A stretch of DNA of 64,000 bases from Maylandia zebra (Eukaryota > Chordata > Actinopteri > Cichliformes > Cichlidae), in the NCBI RefSeq assembly GCF_041146795.1, contig NC_135187.1, positions 20,802,556 through 20,866,555 on the forward strand, read 5' to 3'. The translations under genes and the position numbers were made by a program. Positions 32,768 through 45,800 of the stretch are shown here, piece by piece (the stretch's first letter is position 1; the number at the start of each line of letters is the position of its first letter). A model generated the notes under the pieces. It ran no database searches. It was not told the DNA's origin and saw only the letters and a program-made list of their open reading frames with translations.

Positions 32768-35592
32768 CATGCTTTTGTGTTTATTTTGTTTATTTATTTT
32801 ACAGACTCTACTGTGTTTTTACTGACAAACATTGTCTTTGCTCTATTTCCGCAGAAGAAGAAACGGCTGTCAGAGAGAGCAACGCCAAAGAAACGCAAGT
32901 CTGAAACGGACGTGGTGTCAGAAAGGAGGAACCCGTCGCGTAAGGCTCGTCCTCCCGAGAACTTTGCAGTGGAGGAAAAGAGCGAGCCAGTTCATGTCCG
33001 AAGCCCCCGTACTGTAGACATCAAGAGACTGGTGGAGGTACAACACCCAGCACACTGTCTGCTGACATATAGCAACACAAACGCATGGATGAACTCAACA
33101 GGAAACAAAGGGCTTTTTGATCAAGCAGGTTATTGAAAATTTCCTTGTCTTTAATCTGGACTTGGTACAATTTATAGTTAGTGTGATAGCACAGACGTGC
33201 ATATCATAGTAAATTGTCATAATGACACTCTGTTGGATGTTTAGTTTTGAGAGCTCTGTAGTGGAGTACTGTGTGCACATTTTCCCCCAAACCAATTACT
33301 CCTAAAACATCTGCTATGGATTTTATGTATAAAACTGATATTTAGTCAGTAAGGATGAATAAAATTTGTTTGTGGCATTTCACTTTTATGTAACCTGGCA
33401 GGTGGACGAGGACCATGTTGGTGAGAAACACAAAAAGAGAAGGAGCCAGTCTTCCAAGAGGAGTCAATATTGCGTGAAGTCGGTCGACGAGATCACCAAA
33501 GAAGACCTGGACAACATAGCGTACCGCAGCAAAGACAAGATCTGGGACAAGGAGAATGTGAGTCTCATCAGGCCGTCCTCAGATTTGGGCTAACGGTAGT
33601 CTGCAGCAGTGTGTTGTATTCTCAGGTTTCCTGAGTTGGAGCAATTTTTTTTCACACTGTATGTGTGTGTGTGTCTGTGTGTGTGTTCTCTCCCAGGGAA
33701 GCTCATGTCACCAGTGCAGACAGAAGACTCTGGACACTAAGACAGTGTGTCGCAGTGGTTTCTGTGTGGGGGCCAAAGGTCAGTTCTGTGGACCGTGCCT
33801 CAAGAACCGCTATGGAGAGGACGTATGCACCGTGCTGCTAGACCCGGTTAGTCCTAATCCACATGTTTCTCACTGTGGGTTTAGTCTACCCCAGGCAATC
33901 GTGGTTTCTTTTGTCTTTCGAATAAGTAATAATCTTTTGGTTGTTGTGATTACATTCTTAAATTTTCTTTTTAAAATTTATTTTTACAAAAAGTCGCTGC
34001 ACAGCGATGTGATGCTCGAGGAAGTCTTACATAGTGGACAATGTTCTGAATCTCTTTAAAATCCTCTGTCATCAGGAATTTTTAAATAAAACTAAACTTA
34101 GAAGTGAACAGCAGTTGGTACATGCATAGCTCAATGTATAAGGCAGAGAGCGCCCCCTGCTGAAACTTTAATGTAATTACTGGAAAGTCTGAGCACAAAA
34201 GGTACAGAATGTTGTAAATTCGACTAAAATATATTAAGGAAAAAATGCTGCTTTGCACATGTATAGGCTTTTTTTTTTTAACATCAAGTTTTCTTTTAGC
34301 TGATGATCATTGCTGATCATCAGCAATGGGAGGGAATGGAGATGAGGAATATCTGTGTTAGCGCATAGTGTCCAGCCTGAGATGTTTCTATGGCAGCTGT
34401 GCTTCATATTGATCTTGGTTCTTACACTAAAGAGCTCACATGTGGCTCAGATCTGAGTGAGAGCTGTGATTTAAGTTGAGGAGGAGTTCAGTAAACCGAG
34501 GAAGCTTCAACAAACAAAAATCTAACAAAGAGATGAAAGGTTATAGATTTTTCACCAACAATTTGTTACTTATTCTTTATTACTGAGATCAAAGCAGAGA
34601 CCATTTATATGAATTATTTAATCATTTCCAGTAGAGTGTGCTGAAGCACAGAGCCTGAAGAACAGACAATTAGTGACCAACTGAACAACCAGAGTTGGGA
34701 TCTTTTCTTTGTAGACGTGGTCGTGTCCCATCTGCAGAGGGATGTGCAACTGCAGCCTGTGTCGTAAGAAAGAGGGCCGCTGTGCCACCGGTATTCTGGT
34801 CGGTTTGGCTCGCTACAACGGCCACGACAACGTGCACGAGTATTTGGAGAGGTGAGTCTGTGGTTTGGGATTTTTTTGTTTTGAATATCACAAACTGGAT
34901 TTCCCAAGAAACTGATATGATGTAAAATTATTTTTCTAAATTTATTGACGATCAAGGGCACGAATTACTAAACAGCAAAAGTAAATGGCGTGTGAGCGCA
35001 ATCCCCAAATAGCGCTCATAGGTGTGGTTAGTTTCACAGCTGATTTACAAAAGTTACACTGTTTTATTAAGTACAGATGGAGTCGGTTCATTTTGTTGTC
35101 AACCACAGAATAATGTCTTTTTTTAATGTCTTTAAATAAAACTGCATGTTGCAAATATTATTATCAGTTTGGATACTTGATGTTGGTATTTTATATTATA
35201 AAAGCGAACATTTCCTAAAATACCTCATTTTGATGCTTACTAATTGAGTCTGAATGTGAGCGATTACTGAAACAATTACAATGATTAGCCGACACATGAG
35301 CTGGATAGATCGTAAATATAAGTGTCGGGTCTTGTTTGCTTTGTATTTGTTGTCTCATTGATTTTTGGGTGTCTTTGGTTGAAGGCCAGTATGCAGGCAG
35401 TGATCGATTCGGTCTTGAGCTCTGAGCACCGTGTGTTCAGACTGAAATTGTTGACGGATCAGTGATGATCATAACCACTGGTTGCAGCCTTTATTCAGCC
35501 AGCAGCTAAAACCTAGAGCTGTCATGTCTGATTGTGTTTTTTTGTTTTTGTTTTTCTTTCTCCAATGCAGTATTCGAAAAGAGCTGCAGTGA
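29421..35592 (+). CDS. cdca7l: CDCA7-family zinc-finger protein, best fit cdca7l (10 coding exons, 400 aa)
   Basis: Nuclear CXXC-rich (zf-4CXXC_R1) protein. Exons: 29421-29438, 31000-31143, 31234-31334, 31492-31717, 31861-31926, 32855-33037, 33402-33557, 33697-33846, 34715-34851, 35571-35592. All introns are GT-AG, phases agree, and the total is 401 codons. An acidic N-terminus contains [13 protein letters not shown] and [20 protein letters not shown]-rich middle follows, then [15 protein letters not shown] and the cysteine-rich domain from [10 protein letters not shown] through [16 protein letters not shown] to [23 protein letters not shown]. The protein ends YLERSIRKELQ. The N-terminal SKY motif, ARPPE motif and pairing with sp4 favour CDCA7L over CDCA7. 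The family recruits HELLS-type remodelling and MYC partners; the exact role here is inferred. A poly(A) signal lies at 36051-36056. Confidence 0.92.
30476..30640 (-). mobile_element. LINE 3' tail in cdca7l intron 1
   Basis: On the minus strand it reads TACAATGACAATAAAGGGCTATTCAATTCTATT, a typical fish LINE 3' end with a degenerate TATTC tail. It is short and non-coding. Confidence 0.55.
32728..32767. repeat. Poly-T run in cdca7l intron 5
   Basis: About 39 consecutive T, 88 bp before exon 6. Its length in the assembly is likely unreliable. Confidence 0.9.
33661..33686. repeat. (TG)n run just before cdca7l exon 8
   Basis: TG repeats end about 10 bases before the acceptor TCTCCCAG at 33689-33696, so they form part of its pyrimidine-rich tract. 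Confidence 0.85.
34299..34324. repeat. Perfect 10-bp inverted repeat in cdca7l intron 8
   Basis: GCTGATGATC, a six-base spacer, then GATCATCAGC. It could form a hairpin. Confidence 0.85.
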
Positions 35593-36050
35593 AAACAAGA
35601 GACACGATCAGAGGAGAGAACTTGCAAAAACAGATGATATCCAGGGGAGGAGGATCTGATGCTGCACAGTACATGTACTGTAGAAATCATTTTAAATGCA
35701 CATTTTTAGGTTTAGAGCAAACTTTACTAGACATACTAAATCTAAAGTTTGTTGTTGTTGTTTTTTTAAGCTGAAGCACCTATGCTGTTCTATGTTTTAT
35801 ATATGCTGATTTTCTAAAAAATTTTTAAGACTGCATAAGATGCAGGGATGCTTTTTCTTTGTTTTAAAGCCAGTACTCACTTTTTACTTGGAGGTTTGTT
35901 TTCTTTTGGGTCGTTTTTAATCGTGATGTTGCTTGGACAGCTGTAATGTTTTAATTTTTGTGATTCGGGTACAAACAGAGCCTTTAACACAAACTACTGT
36001 TTTAAAACTGAGTTACTTTGCAGCTTTCCTCTCAGTCTACTGTTTATCCT

Positions 36051-36056
36051 AATAAA
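36051..36056 (+). terminator. cdca7l polyadenylation signal
   Basis: AATAAA about 460 bp after the stop codon, followed by T-rich DNA. It is the first good signal downstream of the coding region. Confidence 0.65.
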
Positions 36057-36098
36057 GGACATTACTATCTGAACAGTTTGTTGTTTTTTATGCAGTAC

Positions 36099-36099
<1 letters not shown>

Positions 36100-36167
<68 letters not shown>
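36100..36167. repeat. (TAA)n microsatellite
   Basis: About 22 perfect TAA units just beyond the cdca7l poly(A) signal. A frame through it translates as poly-Asn but is not a gene. Confidence 0.95.
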
Positions 36168-37500
36168 CATCTAAGTGTTAGAACAGTTCAACCCTTTTTT
36201 GGAATTTGTTTGACATAAAGTTGTGAATAATTAATTTCTGAACCAAGGCTCAGCTTCAGTTTGAGGAGGTTTGCTGTATTTAGACTCTTTGTATTTGTAA
36301 AAAAAAAAATTAAAAATGCAGGGCATCCTCAGGTTCTGGTCATGAATTTATGTCACACCAAAACAAATGTCTAATCAGCCAATCACGTCGACTGAAACTC
36401 AAAGCGTTTAGACACGCAGACATGGAGGAGAGGACATGCTTGAATTCAAACTGAACATTAAAGGAAAAAGTAACTTTTGTTGGTGTCCAGTTAGTTTTGG
36501 ACCCTTTCTGAACTGTGTAGATGCAAGTGAAGTGAGTACCTTCTAAGTGACCCATAAAGATCCTCGTGGTTCAAACAGTATTTTGATAGGAGTTAAGATT
36601 AGTTGAGTTAAAACTTTTCATCAAGTGCACCGAGAGAAATTTGACCGTGATTTCCCACAGAGTAACACCATGTCAGTATTTACTGCAGTCGAGCTCAAAG
36701 CTGTTGGCTTTCATCTTCAGATGGTGAATTTAAGTGTATGGGAATTAAAGAGCATTCTGATCGGTACATTAATTTCAGGCTTATTTTTCATTGGTGGATT
36801 TGTCTTCAGCAGGCAGCTGGTTCAAATCAGGGCAGTTGATGACTTGTAGAATCATTTTTTCCGACTGGATGATTAGAACTGAAAGCATTTGTCTGTAGTT
36901 GATTCGCCCACATTTCAACTCATCTAACCTATTTTAATGTCTCTGCTTTTAGTGTGTAAAGGTGATCTCCTAATTAACACACAGTGAGTCTTAAAGTGAA
37001 ATCCACAAAACAGTTCAAGATTAAGAACTATTTTACCTGTACATTTGATGCCAGTTCCCCTCTTTCTCTATATGTCACTCACTCGCTGATACTCAAACAC
37101 AGAAGATATTCTGCAAATATTACGGTGTTTCCTGCTTGAACTTCAGCTTTGAACAGCTCTGCACTTTGGCTTTCGTGTGAATCATTCATTGTATTTGTTA
37201 TTCAACATTTTTTTCACCAAAGATTCAGCAGTTATAAAAATATAAATCAAACCATTTTTTAAGGAAATGTATTCTGCGGTTTTATATACCAGTTTCAGTT
37301 ACTGTTGTTAATATGTTAACAGTAAAAATAAGTTTTCTTAAAAATAATAACACTACTGTTATGTTACTTACTGTACTTGTGGAGGAACCCTAAGAGACTC
37401 TTATAGACATCTAAAGGAAAAATATTTTTTAAATATAGATGCAGATTCATGCAGGAATATTCATGAGTTTTTTTTTTAATTTGATTTGATTTTGTAGTGT
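36168..37500. other. cdca7l downstream region
   Basis: AT-rich, with no supported gene. A 74-codon plus-strand frame at 36625-36849 has a hydrophobic core (GTLISGLFFIGGFVFS) but no splice or family support. Confidence 0.4.
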
Positions 37501-37531
37501 GAGAACAGACAGATGGGAGTCTCATAGTCAG

Positions 37532-39065
37532 TCAGTTTCTCTGGCTCTGAAACAGCAACAGACCTTTGAGTTTTTGGAAGACGCCCCGTTCTTTCTTCTT
37601 TGTCTTCCTGATTTTAAGGTCTTCAGACTTCTCTGGAATATTGATAACAGATACAGCTGACTGAGACATGGATGGAGTTTTAGAAAGCGGTTCCTCACAG
37701 GGAACTTTCAAAAGGAGGTTCTTCACTGAGGGGAACAGCAGGCATTGGCCGACTTTCAGACTTTTTGGCAGGGTCTTTCAGAAGGACATTCTTCATTGGA
37801 AAGAACATCAGAAATTGGTGGAGTTTCAGAAGGGGGCTTAAAGATCTTGGATATATCGTTCTTTTCTACATCTGCAATTGAAATGAGCAGCACTGGCGCA
37901 AAGTTTGCACTGTTGGTGAGTAGAATTTCTTGAGGATATTTGTCTCTGATTTTCGTCAGTATGCTGTGGACCATGTCATCTCTAATGGAGCAGGAGAAGA
38001 TTGCCTGGCTTTCCACCGCTGTGAGAGTTTTGTTGACATGATCCAAAGTGGCCTTTGTGACACTGAAGGAGATTATGCTCAGATTCTGGGAGGCCCTGTT
38101 CAACAGGGGGCGAGGAGGAAGCTCCAAGAAGCCCTGCAGGACGCAGGGAACTACCTGTATAACCAGTTCATGTGCGGTGAGCAGTTTGGTGCTTTGTGCT
38201 TCCTGATGCTTCTCTTTCTGAAATAAGAGGATCTGAATGTAATTTCTCACCATGCTGAGGACTTTAGGTGTTCTGTAGAGTAATGTTATAAGAATGATCT
38301 TTTAAACATATTTAAAGAATCACAGAAATATTGAAACACTGTAGCTGGACTATTAAGAATCTCACTGATATTTAGGTCGTACGGCCTAAGGAGCATCCAC
38401 GCTTGAAACTTTATATCCCTCATTTTGTTAATGACATTCACGGCCCAAACCTAAGATGAAAAACACATTTACAGGGCATTTTATTCTAGAGGTTATGTGA
38501 ACATAATGAAAAAAATAAATCTCCAAAAGTTTCAGAAGAGGTTTGGCTTCTTCTTCATCGAAACCATCTAATTCAAACTCTCAAAGCCTTCAAAAGAAAA
38601 CAAAAGAGAGGTTTTCTCACAGCATTAACTCACTGCTATCTGAGTCTCCACCAAAAGATCTCTTAGATCTTCATGTTTGATGGGATTTTGTTTTCCTTCT
38701 GAAGCCTAAGAAACTCCATCATCATTGCAATCTAGAAATAAAAGGAGACATTTGAACACCACCAAACTCAGGTCCTCGGAAATTACCTGTTTTATGTTCC
38801 TTTTGGTTTGCATGGATCTGGGTCTTACCTGAGCCCTGTAGCCTGGAAGATATCAGCAGGTCTTCACAGCCATGTCGTAAATGCATGTGTTGAACAAAAC
38901 CTGTCAAAGAAATAACGAGTTACTCATTGTCATTTAAACTGATCGTCAGTTTGTCAGCTTTTAAAACTACATCAAATTCTTTAAACTGAAATGCAGTAAA
39001 AACAAATACTGTCACATACCCTGATGGGTTTGTAGATTCCTCTACTTGCTTCCATTGAAATGTTG
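37532..39065 (-). CDS. Unidentified minus-strand coding remnant between cdca7l and sp4
   Basis: The longest open part is 37756-38253 (165 codons), preceded by an acceptor-like TCTACAG and readable a few codons further upstream (TPKVLSMVRNYIQILLF). Upstream candidates on the same strand are VWAVNVINKMRDIKFQAW at about 38395-38450, and short exon-like pieces at about 38825-38900 and 39019-39060, each next to GT or AG dinucleotides. Downstream (37532-37726) a basic tail continues in another frame and repeats a motif seen before it (PSNEEC.SE / PLSEEPPFES). It behaves like a degraded or poorly assembled multi-exon gene. I recognise no domain. It is on the same strand as sp4. Confidence 0.35.
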
Positions 39066-40646
39066 TAGTTGTATCACAGTCGGGAACAAAAAATGTCAAA
39101 AAATTGTGTAATGTACAATGTAGACCTTACTCTTTATGTCACTCACTTGCTGACACACACACAGACACACACACAGAAGACGTTTTGCAAAAATTCTGTT
39201 GGTTTTTTTTTAGATGATTGAGTTTAGGCTTTTAAAATACATCATTCCACTCTTAAAGTAATTTAATGAATATGAGATTTCAATATTCATTCAGATTTTT
39301 CCTAAATCTAAATTTTCTTTGATCATTGTACATGTACAACTTTAAAACTTTGTCTGTGTGAACTTTATCTTATCATAGGTGAATGATTCGATGTATTTCC
39401 ATTAAATTTAACAAGCTTCCCAAAAATGTCAGCAATTAGAGGATTTCAGAAAGAAAAAGAAAAACCCTATGAAATGCTAAACTAATGGTGCCAAAGCCAT
39501 ACATATACAGGCTACATGCTAAATGACTTCAGCTCTCACAGTGGTCGGTATTACATCAGAGTATCTTCAACAAGAGGTAAGGGGGGAATCAAGCTCACGT
39601 GTTTAAACTACAACACGGTAACCTAACAGGCTGCACCAGCCGAGCCTGAATAAGCAGTTATTTTGTGTGTATCTGGTGTTATTTAGCCCCGGCGAGTGGG
39701 GTCAGGTGCAGGTCATCTGCTGGTCCCTCTGGTTACCAGCTTGTGTCATGTGAAAGCATGGTCAGAGGTTATCCTGAGGTCACCGGCTCTCTATGCATCT
39801 CATTATTGTGCAGCATGAGTGAGAAAATGATTACAGCTATCATTTGAAGCTCTAATCTTACCCATGATGATCAGTGTGGGTCTCCTGGTTCTCACTTAAC
39901 ATTACTGGGATTTTTAAGCACTGAAGAGCCACAGAGAGGCTTTATTGTAGAAAAATTCCCCCCCTCATGCTTCAGTGTGTGATAGGAGAATAAGAAAGTC
40001 TGCCTTTGTTCTGATACTTCTATAGCTTATTAGATTAAAATAATTGATACCTACAAAACTTGACAGAAGCACCTGAGGGTGCAGAGAGAAGAGCTGCGAA
40101 CTGTTTTTGAAGTGCTTCAAAGGAGTGACGCGCCAAAGGTACACGTGAGGTGCCAACTACGTGACACGCTTTGTAAACCCGACAGAGTGACTTGTGGGTG
40201 AACCCTCACAGGCTTGGCGCTTGCCGTTGCAATTAAGATGTTGTTTTTGTTGATTATTTTTATTTCTGGAGTTTCCATCATCTAAGAAAAACCTCCAGAA
40301 ATATACAAGAAGAAATTCATTCAAGCAGGTTTGACAAATTTCTTATTGAGTGTCAAACGATTGTCCTGCGACTCAGGTCGGATCTTCACAGCGCCATTCC
40401 GAAGGCCACAAGTGGCACAAAGAGAAACCCGGGAGCAGAAATTGTTCCCACAGGGAGGGCGGCTACTTCATCATCACCGCTGTCAAAACACAGCTGAGAG
40501 AATACCCAGTAATAAGGAGGCGGCACGAGTTATAGCTGTGTGTCTGTGCAAAGAGCACCATATGTAAAAATAAAATAAATTCGCAGTGACTCACTCCCCA
40601 CTCAGAATCATCAGAGATGAAATGTGAGCCTCACTTTAAGAATCAC
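39066..40646. other. Intergenic region downstream of sp4
   Basis: No supported gene. A short (CA)n-like tract lies near 39154-39175. Confidence 0.45.
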
Positions 40647-42844
40647 TTTATTGTCAAGTGTTATGCAGGCAAAGCATCTTTTCTGCTTGTAATTTTTCTT
40701 CCCTTTTTTTTTGTTTTTTGTTGACATAACACATTTGTACAAACCAGTTTTAAAAATATCAATAAACTGGAGCCTTTGAGGCTGTCCTGCCAAAAAACCC
40801 ATTATCAAATGTCATGGAGACGAACAAACATCTTTAGAAAAAGATTTACAAATGAGATGTCACTACAAAATATCAAAGAAAGAAAAAAAAGAGAAGTCGT
40901 CACACAAAATATTACCAAAAAACATCTAAATTTGTTTGGTATCAACCTTTTTCAGCTTTAAACAATAGTAACTTTTTTTCTCCTTTTTTTCTTTTTCTTT
41001 TTTTTTTTTTTTGTTTTTTTGCTTTCTTCTTCTTTTGTTTGTTGATTTTTTTTTTCTCCAAAAACACGTTATGGCGCAGAGAGAAAAGAAAACAGAAGAA
41101 GAAATGAACAGCGATGGTCAGACATAGAAAGACAAAAAAAGAAAAAGAAAAAAAACAGAAGCACAGAGAATAAAGAAGAGAGAAGCAGCACTACGGCAAA
41201 GAACTGAAACATGCTGTACACAACCTCAGAGTCAACGCGCACAAATACAAGTCCAGCAAAAAGGCAAATATTACAAATCAAGGATAAATAATAAATTAGC
41301 CATACACAGTGGGGGTCCTGTGTGTTAACATACTTAAGGAGGGGTGGGGGAGTTAAAAGAATTGATAAATTTTATAAAATAAAAGCATCTTATTATTATT
41401 TTTTTTAATTTCAAATGAATATACGCACTGAACTAACACAGAGAAACACCACCAGAAAACATTTCGTAATATCCACGTAGCTAAACGGCCTGACCGACTC
41501 CCACCCAACAGCTCCGTCTTATATATATACCTGCCTGTGCTTTGGTTTGCACTCCGCGTCACCCTCTTACAAGTCCGGAGAGCTCCCCTCTGACTCCGTC
41601 CGGCTCACTCCGGAGATCCCTCTGTACGACAGCTTGTGTTAAGGCAATTGTGGTACATCGGTCATGTAGCGGGGTGGGGGGTTTAGAGGGGCGGTCATTA
41701 GAGCACAGAAAGCAAAAAAAATTTGAAAAGAAAGAAAAGAAAGCAACGCTGTCACTACAGTTACGCCGACCGTGCCGTGTTGTTTTGTTTGATGTAAAAC
41801 TGTCAAACACGTGGCGGCGTGAAGTGTGCAGCCGTGATGTCAAAGCCACCCTGTGGTACCAGGTCATCCGGACTACGGCGCTGCCTTCCTTAATCTTAGA
41901 GCGAACTGGCTTGTTGTATTAACAAGAGAAAACTTCCCCTGACAATGTAAACATGGTTTCACTAGGATTGTCATTATTACAGTATTGCTTTCACTACACA
42001 AACAAAGTTGTAGAAAGCTAGATTGTTTTTCTCTATAGAAACCCTTTTTTTTTCTAATGGCCACTGCGCCTCAATAGGAATGCATTTTATAAATCTTTTT
42101 TTATATGTGCTTTTTTTCCTCCCCTACTCTTCTTTTTTCTTCTCTTTTCTTAGAATTATCCCCCTATATTTGTCATCTGATCGCAAAAGAATCAAACACC
42201 TGAATCTTATCTGAGGACTTAAACCTGAACCATGAATAAAAACTCAAATTAGGTAGATCCTCTGCAGGACAGCATGGGAGTACACACTCATTCACACAGC
42301 TCACATTTACACCCACCCCCCTCCCAATACTGCCCCTGCTCTGTCACTGATCTGCAACAGCTCTGTACCTTGATTGACCCTCAGCACTGCCTGACAGGTG
42401 TGAAGCAGGAACACAACTTTTGTGCATAGAGTTCTGTTGTGATTAGGAAAATGTCTCTCAGTGTCGGGTGGTTTCAAATTCAGCAGGTCCCCTGTCTTGT
42501 GCTAATCTGCGTACATCCCTTCCCCGCCACACCTGAAATTCTTAATAGATTAAATTTTTATAAATGCCAAACTAATCTTTGATACACTCTAAATTTCTCT
42601 ATTTTGTTATTATACGCGTTAGTTTTGTTTTAGACTGTTTATATTTTTCAGGTTTCCCTTCATCGCATGGATCCCTGCCCGTCCCTTTAGAGTCTCTTCG
42701 TGAGCGAACCCTTTCAAAATAAGGTCAAATTTTAGAAAAAAAAGGAAGAAAAAAAAAAGAGAAAAGTAACCCCTTACAGTCTATGCAAAGACCTCCAAAA
42801 AAACAGGAAGCCAGCCTTCCAGCGAAGAGACGGGAGGCAGGCGC
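40647..42844 (-). other. Probable sp4 3' UTR
   Basis: On the minus strand, the DNA after the sp4 stop is A/G-rich, including a long purine tract at 40975-41060, and has AATAAA at 40652-40647 about 2.2 kb downstream. A long 3' UTR is normal for SP4. The exact end is a guess. Confidence 0.5.
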
Positions 42845-45800
42845 CTACTCAAACTCCTCCTCTTCCTCCTCCTCTTCCTCCAGGTGATTGGAAGTGGTCG
42901 GCGTAGCGGGGTCAGAGTCACGCGACAGTGTTGCTACGGCGACAATCTGCGGGGAGGCGCCGAGGTCCTCGGGAGTGTCTTCCTCCATGTCGTCAGTGGT
43001 GATGATTGCCACCGCGGCGCTGCTCTTCTTGTTCTGGTGGGTCTTGATGTGCTTCGAGAGGTGGTCGCTGCGCATGAAGCGCTTGGAGCATTCGGGACAC
43101 TCAAAGCGCTTTTCTCCTGCAACAGTGTGGAGAACAAAAAAGTCAGACTAATGTTTTAAGGAAGACTTTAAAATAAAGAAAGTAAAGAAAAATTGTGATT
43201 CCACCTATTTTTGCAGCTTTTCTCTGCCCTATAGATTATTTGGGTGGTGGGAAAAAACAAAAACCTTTAAAGGTGCCACTTTGGCTTCTGCTGGACATTT
43301 CTCAAGAACTGAGGGTAAAATTAAAACATTGCAGCTCTAGTTTGTATTCAGCAGTGAATTCAAATTCAATTCAAAATCACCCTGCATGTCTGTGTCTATG
43401 CTTTCTCCCACCTGTGTGTGTTCTCCGGTGTCTCTGCAGCTCGTCGCTCCGGGTGAACCTCTTGCCACAGAAGATCCAGTTACAGACAAACGGCCTCTCA
43501 CCGGTGTGCCAGCGCAGGTGGGCCCGTAGGTGGGATGTCTTTCCATAGACCTTCCCGCAGCCCTCCATGTGGCAGATGTGCTGCTTTTTCTTTGTGGGAT
43601 CCCCGCTGTTCCTACAACACAAACTTCTGTTATGAGTGAGGACCAGGAGGTTTGTGTGTGTGTGCTACAGATCAAACTCAAAATACTCCTATAATAATTA
43701 CATGTTTATATTTGTAATTCCATAATTTTTATATTACAAAGCCTTTTGCTTATCCCCCCCCCCCATATACTCTGTAACCCTAAAGCTTTAGCATTACCTG
43801 AAAGAAACGCATGCAGGAAAACAAACGTTCTCAGGCAAAGTCCCTCCCCTAAACCAAATAGAGCATTTCCTGTAGTGAGAATATGGCTGTCATGCACTCC
43901 TCCTGTTGCTGCGTGTTGTGTTTAAGAAGCCAATTCTCATGACATTTTCAGTGCTTCATGTGTGAAAACAGTTTTAGATATAGTTTTGTGCTTTTGTCTC
44001 ATTTAGTATGTGCAGATGCATGAATTGTCAAGTTGGACCCCGCCTTCTCTTTCAGTCGTTTGCCTGCACCCCACCCCCACTTCTCCTCTGCATTTGCAAG
44101 CCTCAGAAGTTATCTCACGAGCACTGGGCCCAACTGCCAACGCGTCTGTGTATGTTAAGCAGCGTAGCAGAACAAGGTACAAATTTTTTATGAATCAGGA
44201 AGTAAACTTTATGTCTCATTAGCATATATACATATATATATATATTTTTTTAAAAACATTATATGGACATGGTAACCAATATATGAGTATGTAAAATTTC
44301 AGCTTAGGAATCCTAATCTTTTATTCAAAAGCAATTAAAATTCAATTGCATCTTTTTTTAAACCACTGTTGGTGCATGATATTGAAAATTCTGGAAACAA
44401 TAATTTTTTTTCTCAATGTTCTCAAAATTGAGAACATGTAATTTATGGATTTATGGAGAATGAACTGTGTCAGTCTTGTCAGTTTTGTTAATTTGTTAGT
44501 AGTAATCAGTACAGAGAGAAAACTGCTGTGAGGTGATGAAAAAAAATCCACTACGGAAAGACTTTTAAGTCCAAAAACAAAAAACTGCTTCCTTTGAGAT
44601 TGTATAGTTTGGATTCACTATAACTTCTGAGCCTTCAAAGTCCCTTCAAAGACTAGAAATAATCATGAGTATCTTATGCATGCTTTGCATACCTTCCCTC
44701 TCCATCCCTGCAGTTTGGACAAGAGCAGGCAACACGTCGAAGCCTCTTGCTGGGCGGTCCCTCCTGGTCTGAAGAACTTTGCACAGAGCTCAGCTGGTCT
44801 GGACTCATTGACGAGCCTGATGCAACATTGCCCACAGTGACAGTCACTGGAGACGACTGAACTTTGACCCCATCTTGACCCTGTGGTTGACCTGGAGGAT
44901 GATTGAAAGTGTGTAAACACATGATCAAAAACAAGAACAGTTTCTATATTACAACAGAGAAAGTTAAAAAACAAGAACACCTTTGACTACAGGCTGTACA
45001 TACAATATGGAGCCACCATTATATCTCCCATTGGTTTGAGGTGATCTGCTTTGAAACTTTAGGCCTAAAGCATATGCTGCATTGTCTGTTCTATTCTAAA
45101 TGTACTAAATGAGCATATGAATTTCACTCAAGAAGACTTGAAACTAACACTTAAAGCCTTTAACTCTTTAGGAAAATAATTGCTGAGGTATTAAGACAAG
45201 TGAGATGTAGTATCATTTTTCATAGACTTTTCTACAAACTGATACCAAGAGAGTCACCCTCTGCTGATCACTAGAAAGAATGTAGTTCAATGACTTGGTC
45301 TTCACTTTAAAGACAGAGAGGCAACATGCACTTTTATTACAGACTATGTGTCATACACACAGTCTAACTGAGCAAGCAGGAGAGCAGGACATCCTTTAAT
45401 TCAAGCTTTATAGATTAGTTTGTCATGATATGAGGGATTAGCGCACTGGACTAATATGATATTTTCTCAAGAAATAAAGACTCTCTGTCTCCACAACCCC
45501 ATTGCATTCACGGTTTATGAAAGTGAGCAGATTGGTGCTGAATACGCATTTAGACAGTTACTCTCATAATGCCCTTACCCTGTAGACCAGTAATAGTGAG
45601 TGGTACGCCCTGCACCTGGACCCCAGCTGTGCTCAGTCCTGCAATGCTGACCGTCTGCACCCCTGACCCAGGGTTTATCTGGGCTGCACTTAGCGTCAAG
45701 GGAGCTCCACTAAGAGAGACTAGTCCCCCACTTCCAACTGCAGTCCCACCAGCTACCGGAGCCAGCGTCAGCTGCTGTGGCACAGCTGTCCCGAGACCAC

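Noticed and set aside
32726-33136. Plus-strand frame beginning with poly-Phe
   Set aside because: The start is a poly-T run in intron 5; only the part from 32855 to 33037 is a real cdca7l exon.
36018-36218. Poly-Asn protein
   Set aside because: This is the (TAA)n microsatellite read as codons.
36625-36849. Plus-strand membrane-protein-like frame
   Set aside because: A hydrophobic core in AT-rich DNA is easily random; there is no promoter, splice site or known family.
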